A DNA stretch of 64,000 nt from Streptomyces sp. C10-9-1 (GTDB taxonomy: Bacteria; Actinomycetota; Actinomycetes; Streptomycetales; Streptomycetaceae), in the NCBI RefSeq assembly GCF_024497955.1, contig NZ_JANHKP010000002.1:419334-483333 (forward strand). The letters run 5' to 3'. This document shows positions 34,531 to 43,433 of this stretch, piece after piece; the stretch's first letter is position 1; each line of letters starts with the position of its first letter. Both the position numbers and the translations under genes were made by a program. The notes below the pieces were generated by a model. The model saw only the letters and a list, made by a program, of their open reading frames with translations, searched no databases and was not told the origin of the DNA.

Positions 34531-36936
34531 ATGCCGGGGCTCTCCCTCCCTCAGTCGGCCGAACCTCCACCCTTCCTCGCCGACGCGGTGCTGACCGACG
34601 GCAACCGGGTGATCATCGTGGTCATCGCGGTCGTCGCACTCGCCGCGCTGGTCGTGGCCCAGCTGCTGGTGCGCCAGGTCCTCGCCGCAGGCGAGGGCAC
34701 CGAGTCCATGAAGAAGATCGCGGCGGCCGTCCAGGAAGGCGCGAACGCCTATCTCGCCCGGCAACTGCGCACCCTCGGGGTCTTCGCGGTCGCCGTGTTC
34801 TTCCTGCTGCTCCTCCTCCCCGCGGACGACTGGCCCCAGCGCATCGGCCGATCCGTGTTCTTCCTGGTGGGTGCGGCCTTCTCCGCCGCCACCGGCTACA
34901 TCGGAATGCGATTGGCGGTGCGCGCCAATGTGCGCGTCGCCGCGGCGGCCCGCGAGGCGAGCCTGGAAAAGGGCGAACCCGGTAAGGACCTGACCTCGGT
35001 CGCCCACAAGGCGATGAAGATCGCCTTTCGCACCGGGGGCGTCGTCGGCATGTTCACGGTGGGCCTCGGTCTGCTGGGCGCCTCCTGCGTCGTCCTGGTC
35101 TACGCGGCGGACGCCCCCAAGGTTCTGGAGGGCTTCGGTCTCGGAGCCGCTCTCATCGCCATGTTCATGCGTGTCGGCGGCGGCATCTTCACCAAGGCCG
35201 CCGACGTCGGCGCCGACCTGGTCGGCAAGGTCGAGCAGGGCATCCCGGAGGACGACCCGCGCAACGCGGCGACCATCGCGGACAACGTCGGGGACAACGT
35301 CGGCGACTGCGCCGGAATGGCGGCGGACCTCTTCGAGTCCTACGCCGTCACCCTCGTGGCGGCCCTCATCCTCGGCAAGGCGGCCTTCGGGGACGCCGGG
35401 CTCGCCTTCCCGCTGATCGTCCCGGCGATCGGCGTGGTCACCGCGATGATCGGCATCTTCGCGGTCGCGCCCCGGCGCGCGGACCGCAGCGGGATGACCG
35501 CGATCAACCGCGGCTTCTTCATCTCGGCGGTGATCTCCCTCGGCCTGGTCGCCGTCGCCGTCTTCTCCTACCTCCCCTCCGGCTACGCGCAGTTGGACGG
35601 CGTCGAGGACCCGGACATCGCCGGGCACGGCGGCGACCCCAGGATCCTGGCGCTGGTGGCCGTCGCGATCGGCATCGTCCTCGCCGCCCTCATCCAGCAG
35701 CTGACCGGCTACTTCACCGAGACGACCCGGCGGCCCGTGCGCGACATCGGCAAGTCCTCCCTGACCGGTCCGGCCACCGTCGTCCTCGCCGGCATCTCGA
35801 TCGGCCTCGAATCCGCCGTCTACACCGCGCTGCTGATCGGACTTGGGGTGTACGGGGCGTTCCTGCTCGGCGGCACCTCGATCATGCTCGCGCTCTTCGC
35901 GGTGGCGCTGGCCGGGACCGGGCTGCTGACCACGGTCGGCGTCATCGTCGCCATGGACACCTTCGGCCCGGTCTCCGACAACGCCCAGGGCATCGCCGAG
36001 ATGTCGGGTGACGTCCAGGGGGAGGGTGCCCAGGTGCTCACCGACCTCGACGCCGTGGGCAACACCACCAAGGCCATCACCAAGGGCATCGCCATCGCCA
36101 CGGCCGTCCTCGCCGCCTCGGCGCTCTTCGGCTCCTACCGCGACGCGATCGCCACCGCCGCGCGGGACGTGGGCGAGACCCTCGGCGACGGCGCGCCCAT
36201 GACCTTGGTCATGGACATCTCCCAGCCCAACAACCTGGTCGGCCTCGTGCTGGGGGCCGCGGTGGTCTTCCTCTTCTCCGGGCTCGCCATCAACGCGGTC
36301 TCCCGGTCCGCCGGAGCGGTCGTCTACGAGGTGCGGCGGCAGTTCCGGGAGCACCCGGGGATCATGGACTACACGGAGAAGCCCCAGTACGGGCGCGTGG
36401 TGGACATCTGCACCAAGGACGCCCTGCGCGAGCTGGCCACCCCGGGGCTCCTGGCCGTGCTGACGCCCATCGCCGTGGGCTTCACCCTGGGCGTCGGGGC
36501 GCTCGGTGCCTTCCTCGCGGGAGCCATCGGGACGGGCACCCTCATGGCCGTCTTCCTCGCCAACTCCGGAGGCGCCTGGGACAACGCCAAGAAGCTGGTC
36601 GAGGACGGCCACCACGGGGGCAAGGGCAGTGACGCCCACGAGGCCACGGTGATCGGGGACACGGTCGGGGACCCGTTCAAGGACACCGCCGGGCCGGCCA
36701 TCAACCCGCTGCTGAAGGTGATGAACCTGGTGGCCCTGCTGATCGCACCGGCAGTGGTGCAGTTCAGCTTCGGAGAGGACGCCGACGCGGGGATTCGCGC
36801 CCTGGTGTCGGTGGTGGCCGTGCTGGTGATCGCCGGTGCCGTCTACGTCTCCAAACGGCGCGGGATCGCCGTGGGCGACGAGGGAGGCGCACCCGACCGG
36901 GACGCCGCCCCGCCGGGCCCGGCGGCCATGAGGTGA
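34531..36936 (+). CDS. hppA: Membrane-bound proton-pumping pyrophosphatase
   Basis: This 801-residue integral membrane enzyme hydrolyses pyrophosphate and pumps protons. It has about 16 membrane helices and the substrate motif DVGADLVGKVEQGIPEDDPR followed by the Asp-rich NVGDNVGDCAGMAADLFE. The segment G-N-T-T-K-A has Lys where K+-dependent enzymes have Ala, so this should be a K+-independent H+ pump. ATG 34531 has AAGGAGG upstream. The gene is monocistronic, with a hairpin after it. Confidence 0.95.
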   Translation: MPGLSLPQSAEPPPFLADAVLTDGNRVIIVVIAVVALAALVVAQLLVRQVLAAGEGTESMKKIAAAVQEGANAYLARQLRTLGVFAVAVFFLLLLLPADDWPQRIGRSVFFLVGAAFSAATGYIGMRLAVRANVRVAAAAREASLEKGEPGKDLTSVAHKAMKIAFRTGGVVGMFTVGLGLLGASCVVLVYAADAPKVLEGFGLGAALIAMFMRVGGGIFTKAADVGADLVGKVEQGIPEDDPRNAATIADNVGDNVGDCAGMAADLFESYAVTLVAALILGKAAFGDAGLAFPLIVPAIGVVTAMIGIFAVAPRRADRSGMTAINRGFFISAVISLGLVAVAVFSYLPSGYAQLDGVEDPDIAGHGGDPRILALVAVAIGIVLAALIQQLTGYFTETTRRPVRDIGKSSLTGPATVVLAGISIGLESAVYTALLIGLGVYGAFLLGGTSIMLALFAVALAGTGLLTTVGVIVAMDTFGPVSDNAQGIAEMSGDVQGEGAQVLTDLDAVGNTTKAITKGIAIATAVLAASALFGSYRDAIATAARDVGETLGDGAPMTLVMDISQPNNLVGLVLGAAVVFLFSGLAINAVSRSAGAVVYEVRRQFREHPGIMDYTEKPQYGRVVDICTKDALRELATPGLLAVLTPIAVGFTLGVGALGAFLAGAIGTGTLMAVFLANSGGAWDNAKKLVEDGHHGGKGSDAHEATVIGDTVGDPFKDTAGPAINPLLKVMNLVALLIAPAVVQFSFGEDADAGIRALVSVVAVLVIAGAVYVSKRRGIAVGDEGGAPDRDAAPPGPAAMR

Positions 36937-36952
36937 TCGCGGGCGGAGCCCC

Positions 36953-36974
36953 GGCCCCCGGGCCGCCCGGGGCC
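36953..36974 (+). terminator. Hairpin after hppA
   Basis: A GC-rich stem (GGCCCCCGG against CCGGGGCC with one bulge) begins 17 nt after the hppA stop. The rest of the gap to 37231 has no gene. Confidence 0.45.
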
Positions 36975-37231
36975 AGGGCTTTGCGCTGCGGACGGCGCAC
37001 GGGGAGGGTGACGGCCCGTCATGATCCGGGCGGTGGCGCGGGGTGATGCGCCGTCCGTCCGTGCCTGCCGGTCCGTCCTCGCGGCAGAGGCGTCGGGTGC
37101 TGTGGAGTGAGACGTCTCTCCCTTGGTGCAAATGGCTTCAATAGCTTATGAAGCGGACTTCCCGCGTATGGGCGTCACCCGTGCGGCGTGTATGTTCCGG
37201 GGCCGAGAGCGCCTTGGAAGGGACCGATCCG

Positions 37232-37816
37232 GTGAACAAGAGACTTGCGGCCGTGCTGTCCGGCACTGCGGTGCTGGTGCTGGTGCTGTCGGGATGCGGT
37301 GACGACAGCGAGGAGAAGGTCAACGACTGGGCCAAGAAGGTCTGCGACGCCGCCGAGCCGCAGATCCAGAAGAGGGCCGACGCCCAGCAGGCCATCATCT
37401 CGACGGCGGCGGACGGCGAGCCCGCGGACATCCAGGCCGCCGACTCCAAGGCGTTCGCGGACATCGCGGCAGCGGACAACGCGCTCGCGAAGGCGGTACG
37501 CGACGCCGGGGTTCCGCCCGTGGAGAACGGCGAGCAGCTCCAGAACGACGCGGTGAAGGAGCTGGAGGCCACCGCCGCCGAGTACCTGAAACTCAAGGAC
37601 CAGATCGACGGGTTGAACCCCGACGACCAGCAGAAGTTCGCCGACGGACTCCAGGGCGTGGCGGACGGCCTGAAGAAGATCGAGACGATGGACCAGGAAG
37701 CCCTGAACAAGCTCCAGTCCGGCGAGCTCGGCGCGGCCATGGCGAAGCAGCCCGGTTGCCAGCGGGCCGACGCCTCCAGCCCCGCCTCGGGATCCTCCGC
37801 CTCACCCGCGGCCTGA
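37232..37816 (+). CDS. Small secreted lipoprotein
   Basis: This 194-residue protein has a lipoprotein signal with L-S-G-C lipobox (Cys22). The mature part is helical and rich in Ala, Asp, Gln and Lys (QKRADAQQAII, KELEATAAEYLKLKDQID), with one Cys in the signal-proximal part and one near the end, then a Ser/Pro/Ala tail. I do not recognise a functional family; similar lipoproteins are conserved at this position in Streptomyces. GTG 37232 has GGAAGGGA upstream. Confidence 0.8.
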   Translation: MNKRLAAVLSGTAVLVLVLSGCGDDSEEKVNDWAKKVCDAAEPQIQKRADAQQAIISTAADGEPADIQAADSKAFADIAAADNALAKAVRDAGVPPVENGEQLQNDAVKELEATAAEYLKLKDQIDGLNPDDQQKFADGLQGVADGLKKIETMDQEALNKLQSGELGAAMAKQPGCQRADASSPASGSSASPAA

Positions 37817-37823
37817 ACCCGGA

Positions 37824-37852
37824 CGGCGCCGCCTCCCGCCGGGGCGGCGCCG
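37824..37852 (+). terminator. Hairpin after the lipoprotein gene
   Basis: A perfect 10-bp stem (arms 37824-37833 and 37843-37852) starts 8 nt after the stop codon. Confidence 0.6.
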
Positions 37853-38056
37853 CGAGGCGCCGGGCCGCACCGGCGGCGGGCGCCGGCGTGCGGTGACGCG
37901 TCCGACGCGCTCGGACCGGCCCGGGGCACCCCGCACGCTCCGGCCCGTCCGGGCCCTGGGGGAGCGGCCCCCTGAGGCGGCAGCAGGGCGCAGCCCGCAG
38001 GCGGGACGCCGGTGCCGCGGGCGGCAACTGTCGGCGGCTCCCCCCACAATGGACGG

Positions 38057-39553
38057 GTGAGCACCGCCACCCTTCCCACAGCCGACCACGCCCGACGACT
38101 CCGCGAGGCTTTCGCCGCCGCGGAGTTCACCGCCGACGGCCTCCTCGACCTGCTCGGGGCCCCCGCCTACGCGGCGCTGGCCCGCAGCGAGACGGTCCCC
38201 GCCCTGCGGGCCACCCGCGGGGACAGCGCCCTGGAGGCGCTGGTGCGCCTGTTCCTGCTCCAGAGGCCGGTGGCCCTCGAACGCGCCCGCACCGCGCTGC
38301 CGCTGGAGGAATGCCTTGACGGGGGCTGGCTGACCCGCGACGGCGACCAGGTGCTCGCCGCCGTGGACATCCGCCCCTACGGCGGTCCGGAGGGCCAGGA
38401 CTGGTACATCGTCTCCGACCTCGGCTGCGCCGTGGGCGGGGCAGGCGGAGCGGGCGACCAGCCGGAGGGCGTCGTCCTCGGCGTCGGCGGGGCGTCGACC
38501 ACGCTGGCCGGGATCACCGTGCGGACCCCCGTCGCCTCCGCCCTGGACCTGGGCACGGGTTCCGGGATCCAGGCGCTCCACGCGGCCCGGCACGCCACCC
38601 GGGTGACCGCGACGGACCTCAACCCCCGGGCCCTCGCCTTCACCCGCCTCACCCTGGCGCTCTCGGGCGCGGGGGACGCCGATCTGCGCGAGGGCTCGCT
38701 CTTCGAGCCCGTCGGCTCGGACACCTACGACCTGATCGTCTCCAACCCGCCGTTCGTGATCTCCCCCGGTGCCCGGCTGACCTACCGCGACGGGGGCATG
38801 GGAGGCGACGACCTGTGCCGCCTGCTGGTCCAGCAGGCGGGGGACAGGCTGAACGACGGCGGCTACGCCCAGTTCCTCGCCAACTGGCAGCACGTGAAGG
38901 GAGAGGAGTGGCAGGACCGGCTGCGCTCCTGGGTGCCCCGCGGCTGCGACGCCTGGATCGTGCAGCGCGAGGTGCAGGACGTCACCCAGTACGCCGAGCT
39001 GTGGCTCCGCGACGCGGGGGACCACCGCACCGACCCCGACGCCTATGCGGCCCGGTACGAGGCCTGGCTGGACGAGTTCGAGGCGCGGGACACCAAGGCC
39101 GTGGGCTTCGGCTGGATCACGCTGCGCAAGTCCGGTTCGGACCGGCCGTCGGTCGTCGTCGAGGAGTGGCCCCACCCCGTGGAGCAGCCGCTCGGCGAGA
39201 CGGTCCGCGCGCACTTCGACCGCCAGGACTACCTGCGGACACGCGACGACGCGGCCCTGCTCGCCGACCGCTTCCGGCTGGCCGCCGAGGTCGTCCAGGA
39301 GCAGGTGGGCCTCCCGGGCGCCGAGGACCCCGAGCACGTGGTGCTGCGCCAGAACCGCGGGATGCGCAGGGCCACCACGGTGGACACGGTCGGTGCCGGG
39401 TTCGCCGGCGCCTGCGACGGCACGCTGAGCGCGGGACGCATCCTGGACGCGATCGCCCAGCTGATCGACGAGGACCCGGTGCTGCTCCGCGACCGGACGC
39501 CGCGGGCGCTGAGGCTCCTGGTGGAGGAGGGGTTCCTGGAGCCGGTGCTCTGA
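38057..39553 (+). CDS. Class I SAM-dependent methyltransferase
   Basis: This 498-residue protein has an N-terminal helical domain (about 1-150), then a Rossmann methyltransferase core: ALDLGTGSGIQAL (motif I), ATDLNPRAL (acidic motif II) and the catalytic N-P-P-F motif VSNPPFVIS typical of enzymes that methylate amino groups of Gln, adenine or guanine (HemK/RsmC-like). The C-terminal 180 residues form an extra domain. The target is unknown. GTG 38057 lies 6 nt after CACAAT, so it is probably leaderless. Confidence 0.83.
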   Translation: MSTATLPTADHARRLREAFAAAEFTADGLLDLLGAPAYAALARSETVPALRATRGDSALEALVRLFLLQRPVALERARTALPLEECLDGGWLTRDGDQVLAAVDIRPYGGPEGQDWYIVSDLGCAVGGAGGAGDQPEGVVLGVGGASTTLAGITVRTPVASALDLGTGSGIQALHAARHATRVTATDLNPRALAFTRLTLALSGAGDADLREGSLFEPVGSDTYDLIVSNPPFVISPGARLTYRDGGMGGDDLCRLLVQQAGDRLNDGGYAQFLANWQHVKGEEWQDRLRSWVPRGCDAWIVQREVQDVTQYAELWLRDAGDHRTDPDAYAARYEAWLDEFEARDTKAVGFGWITLRKSGSDRPSVVVEEWPHPVEQPLGETVRAHFDRQDYLRTRDDAALLADRFRLAAEVVQEQVGLPGAEDPEHVVLRQNRGMRRATTVDTVGAGFAGACDGTLSAGRILDAIAQLIDEDPVLLRDRTPRALRLLVEEGFLEPVL

Positions 39554-39946
<393 letters not shown>

Positions 39947-40144
39947 ATGGAGAGCGGACCAGCGATCTTCGCCGGAACGGCGTTCGCGCTGTTCGGAGCC
40001 GGACTCCTGCTGTGGACCGGTGTGCGCCTCGGCCACCGGCAGCCGGTCGCGCACGGAGTGAACCCCGCCACCGCCACCGTGCTCGGCATCCTCTTCGGTG
40101 CGGCGTTCCTCACGCTCGGGGTCTGGTGCTTCGGCCGCCTGTGA
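39947..40144 (+). CDS. Small two-helix membrane protein
   Basis: This 65-residue protein has two predicted membrane helices (AIFAGTAFALFGAGLLLWTG, about 6-25, and VLGILFGAAFLTLGVWCF, about 45-62) joined by a short basic loop. ATG 39947 is preceded by GGTGGAG. The function is unknown; a small membrane gene before topA is common in Streptomyces. Confidence 0.7.
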   Translation: MESGPAIFAGTAFALFGAGLLLWTGVRLGHRQPVAHGVNPATATVLGILFGAAFLTLGVWCFGRL

Positions 40145-40235
40145 GGCCCTGCCGGGACACCGAGCTGCCGGTCCGGGCGGCATAAAGGGCATGAGTCGGG
40201 TTACCGTTCGAGTGGCCGTTGCGGGCTTTTGCCGT

Positions 40236-40266
40236 TTGACACGGGGGCGGGTTGTACCGTCACACT
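40236..40266 (+). promoter_or_regulatory. Candidate topA promoter with unusual spacing
   Basis: A consensus -35 TTGACA (40236-40241) is followed by TACCGT (40255-40260, 13-nt spacer) and CACACT (40261-40266, 19-nt spacer). Neither spacing is the usual 17-18 nt. The start codon is 110 nt further on. Confidence 0.4.
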
Positions 40267-40378
40267 CCGCAGCGACAGCAGCGTCACGGCAGGGGCCGTC
40301 GCGCCGGCACCGCACGACGGGTGCCGCGCAGCGCCCCTGCGAGCGCCCATCGGATGTCGACCGGAGAGAAGAGCGAAG

Positions 40379-43219
40379 TTGTCCCCGACCAGCGAGACCG
40401 CACAGGGCGGCCGCCGACTCGTGATCGTCGAGTCGCCTGCCAAGGCGAAGACGATCAAGGGCTACCTCGGCCCCGGCTATGTCGTCGAGGCGAGCGTCGG
40501 GCACATCCGCGACCTGCCGAACGGCGCCGCCGAGGTGCCGGAGAAGTACACCGGGGAGGTCCGACGCCTCGGTGTGGACGTCGAACACGACTTCCAGCCG
40601 GTCTACGTCGTCAACGCCGACAAGAAGGCGCAGGTCAGAAAGCTCAAGGAGCAGCTCGCCGAATCCGACGAGCTCTACCTCGCCACCGATGAGGACCGTG
40701 AGGGCGAGGCCATCGCCTGGCACCTGCTGGAGGTCCTCAAGCCCAAGGTGCCCGTCCACCGGATGGTCTTCCACGAGATCACCAAGGACGCGATCCGGGA
40801 GGCCGTGGCCAATCCGCGCGAACTGAACAAGCGCATGGTCGACGCCCAGGAGACCCGGCGCATCCTCGACCGCCTCTACGGCTACGAGGTCTCGCCGGTC
40901 CTGTGGAAGAAGGTCATGCCGCGGCTGTCCGCGGGCCGGGTGCAGTCCGTGGCCACCCGGCTGGTCGTGGAGCGGGAGCGCGAGCGCATCGCGTTCCGCT
41001 CCGCCGAGTACTGGGACCTCACGGGGACCTTCGGCACCGGCCGCAGCGGGGACGCCTCCGACCCGGCGGTCCTCACCGCCCGGCTGAACACGGTCGACGG
41101 CCGGCGCGTCGCCCAGGGCCGCGACTTCGGCGCGGACGGCGGCCTCAAGTCCTCGCAGGTGCTGCACCTGGACGAGTCCGCCGCCCGGGCCCTGGCCGCC
41201 GCACTGGAGGACGCCTCCTTCGCCGTCCGGTCGGTCGAGTCCAAGCCCTACCGCCGCTCGCCGTACGCGCCCTTCCGTACGACGACCCTCCAGCAGGAGG
41301 CGTCCCGGAAGCTCGGCTTCGGCGCCAAGGCGACGATGCAGATCGCCCAGAAGCTGTACGAGAACGGCTTCATCACCTACATGCGCACGGACTCCACGAC
41401 GCTGTCCGACACGGCCGTCGCGGCTGCCCGAGCCCAGGTCACGCAGCTGTACGGCGCGGACTACCTGCCCGAGAAGCCCCGCACCTACGCCGGCAAGGTC
41501 AAGAACGCGCAGGAGGCCCACGAGGCGATCCGCCCCTCGGGCGACCGCTTCCGCACTCCCGCCGAGACCGGCCTGACCGGTGACCAGTTCCGCCTGTACG
41601 AGCTCATCTGGAAGCGGACCGTCGCCTCCCAGATGAAGGACGCGGTCGGCAACAGCGTCACCGTGCGGATCGGCGGCCGTGCCGCCGACGGGCGGGACGC
41701 GGAGTTCACGGCCTCCGGCAAGACCATCACCTTCCACGGCTTCATGAAGGCGTACGTCGAGGGCGCCGACGACCCGAACGCCGAGCTCGACGACCGCGAG
41801 CGCCGCCTGCCGCAGGTCGCCGAGGGCGACGCGCTGACGGCCGAGGAACTGTCGGTCGACGGCCACGCCACCAAGCCTCCCGCCCGCTACACCGAGGCAT
41901 CCCTGGTCAAGGAGCTGGAGGAGCGGGAGATCGGCCGCCCGTCGACGTACGCGTCGATCATCGGAACCATCCTCGACCGCGGCTATGTGTTCAAGAAGGG
42001 CACGGCCCTGGTGCCGTCCTTCCTCTCCTTCGCCGTGGTGAACCTGCTGGAGAAGCACTTCGGGCGGCTCGTGGACTACGACTTCACGGCGCGGATGGAG
42101 GACGACCTCGACCGCATCGCGCGGGGCGAGGCCCAGGCCGTGCCGTGGCTGAGGCGCTTCTACTTCGGTGAGGGCGAGGCGGCCGGTGCCGCCTCGGAGG
42201 CGGGCAACGGCGACGGCGACCACCTCGGCGGCCTCAAGGAACTGGTGACCGACCTCGGCGCCATCGACGCCCGGGAGATCTCCAGCTTCCCCGTCGGCAA
42301 CGACATCAAGCTGCGCGTGGGGCGCTACGGCCCCTATGTCGAGCGGGGTGAGAAGGACGCCGAGAACCACCAGCGGGCCGACGTCCCCGACGATCTCGCG
42401 CCCGACGAACTGACCGTGGAACTGGCCGAGGAACTGCTCGCGAAGCCGAGCGGCGACTTCGAGCTGGGCACGGACCCCGTCTCCGGCCGCCCGATCGTGG
42501 CCAAGGACGGCCGCTACGGTCCCTATGTCACCGAGATCCTGCCCGAGGGCACCCCGAAGACCGGCAAGAACGCGGTCAAGCCGCGCACGGCCTCGCTCTT
42601 CAAGTCGATGTCCCTGGACACGGTCACGCTGGAGGACGCGCTCCGGCTGATGTCGCTGCCGCGCGTCGTCGGCGCCGACGCCGAGGGCGTGGAGATCACC
42701 GCGCAGAACGGCCGCTACGGCCCGTACCTGAAGAAGGGCACTGACTCGCGCTCCCTGGAGACGGAGGAGCAGCTCTTCACGATCACCCTGGACGAGGCGC
42801 TCGCGATCTACGCGCAGCCCAAGCAGCGCGGCCGTGCCGCGGCCAAGCCCCCGCTGAAGGAACTGGGCACCGACCCCGTCAGCGAGCGCCCGGTGGTCGT
42901 CAAGGACGGCCGCTTCGGCCCGTACGTCACCGACGGCGAGACCAACGCCACGCTGCGCAGCGGTGACAGTGTCGAGGCGATCACACCGGAGCGCGGCTAC
43001 GAGCTGCTGGCCGAGAAGCGGGCCAAGGGCCCCGCGAAGAAGGCGGCCAAGAAGGCGGCCAAGAAGGCCCCGGCGAAGAAGGCCCCGGCGAAGAAGGCCC
43101 CGGCGAAGAAGACGGCGGCCAAGAAGACCACGGCGAAGAAGACCGCGGCGACCGCGGCCAAGAAGACCACGGCCGCCGGGAAGACGGCGGCCGGGACCGC
43201 CACCGCCACCGAGGACTAG
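40379..43219 (+). CDS. topA: DNA topoisomerase I
   Basis: This 946-residue type IA topoisomerase relaxes negative supercoils. It has the Toprim start RLVIVESPAKAKTIKGYLG, acidic ATDEDREGEAIAWH and catalytic Tyr334 in GFITYMRTDS. Several Topo C-terminal repeats (KLRVGRYGPYVERG, KDGRYGPYV, NGRYGPYLK, KDGRFGPYV) replace zinc fingers. The last 70 residues are a Lys/Ala-rich tail made of KKAPAKKA-type repeats, known in Streptomyces TopA to raise processivity. The start is TTG 40379 (MSPTSET as in other species), with GGAGAG 10-15 nt upstream. Confidence 0.95.
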   Translation: MSPTSETAQGGRRLVIVESPAKAKTIKGYLGPGYVVEASVGHIRDLPNGAAEVPEKYTGEVRRLGVDVEHDFQPVYVVNADKKAQVRKLKEQLAESDELYLATDEDREGEAIAWHLLEVLKPKVPVHRMVFHEITKDAIREAVANPRELNKRMVDAQETRRILDRLYGYEVSPVLWKKVMPRLSAGRVQSVATRLVVERERERIAFRSAEYWDLTGTFGTGRSGDASDPAVLTARLNTVDGRRVAQGRDFGADGGLKSSQVLHLDESAARALAAALEDASFAVRSVESKPYRRSPYAPFRTTTLQQEASRKLGFGAKATMQIAQKLYENGFITYMRTDSTTLSDTAVAAARAQVTQLYGADYLPEKPRTYAGKVKNAQEAHEAIRPSGDRFRTPAETGLTGDQFRLYELIWKRTVASQMKDAVGNSVTVRIGGRAADGRDAEFTASGKTITFHGFMKAYVEGADDPNAELDDRERRLPQVAEGDALTAEELSVDGHATKPPARYTEASLVKELEEREIGRPSTYASIIGTILDRGYVFKKGTALVPSFLSFAVVNLLEKHFGRLVDYDFTARMEDDLDRIARGEAQAVPWLRRFYFGEGEAAGAASEAGNGDGDHLGGLKELVTDLGAIDAREISSFPVGNDIKLRVGRYGPYVERGEKDAENHQRADVPDDLAPDELTVELAEELLAKPSGDFELGTDPVSGRPIVAKDGRYGPYVTEILPEGTPKTGKNAVKPRTASLFKSMSLDTVTLEDALRLMSLPRVVGADAEGVEITAQNGRYGPYLKKGTDSRSLETEEQLFTITLDEALAIYAQPKQRGRAAAKPPLKELGTDPVSERPVVVKDGRFGPYVTDGETNATLRSGDSVEAITPERGYELLAEKRAKGPAKKAAKKAAKKAPAKKAPAKKAPAKKTAAKKTTAKKTAATAAKKTTAAGKTAAGTATATED

Positions 43220-43224
43220 CCGGA

Positions 43225-43255
43225 CCGGGCGGGCGCCCCCGCGGTGCCCGCCCGG
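43225..43255 (+). terminator. Terminator after topA
   Basis: A perfect 10-bp stem (arms 43225-43234 and 43246-43255) begins 5 nt after the topA stop. Confidence 0.65.
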
Positions 43256-43421
43256 GCCGCCCTCGGCTCCGCACCGCCCCGCCTGCGGGCCGGGTGTGGA
43301 CCGTCTCCCCGCTTGCCGCCCCGGGGCGTGCGCCCGGCGCCCGCCCGCACACGGGCTTCACAACTGTGCGACAAAGCGGCCGTCTGTTCGGACACCGCAC
43401 CGGGGCGCTGACCACTCCGGA

Positions 43422-43427
43422 TAGGCT
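43422..43427 (+). promoter_or_regulatory. -10 hexamer TAGGCT, leaderless tmk fusion
   Basis: TAGGCT ends 6 nt before ATG 43434 with no ribosome-binding site, so a leaderless mRNA is likely. Confidence 0.5.
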
Positions 43428-43433
43428 GGGCGG

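Noticed and set aside
43020..43210. Lys/Ala repeats at the end of topA as a tandem-repeat locus or CRISPR
   Set aside because: The repeats are in-frame codons for the known lysine-rich TopA tail. No CRISPR-like repeat-spacer pattern exists anywhere in the window.
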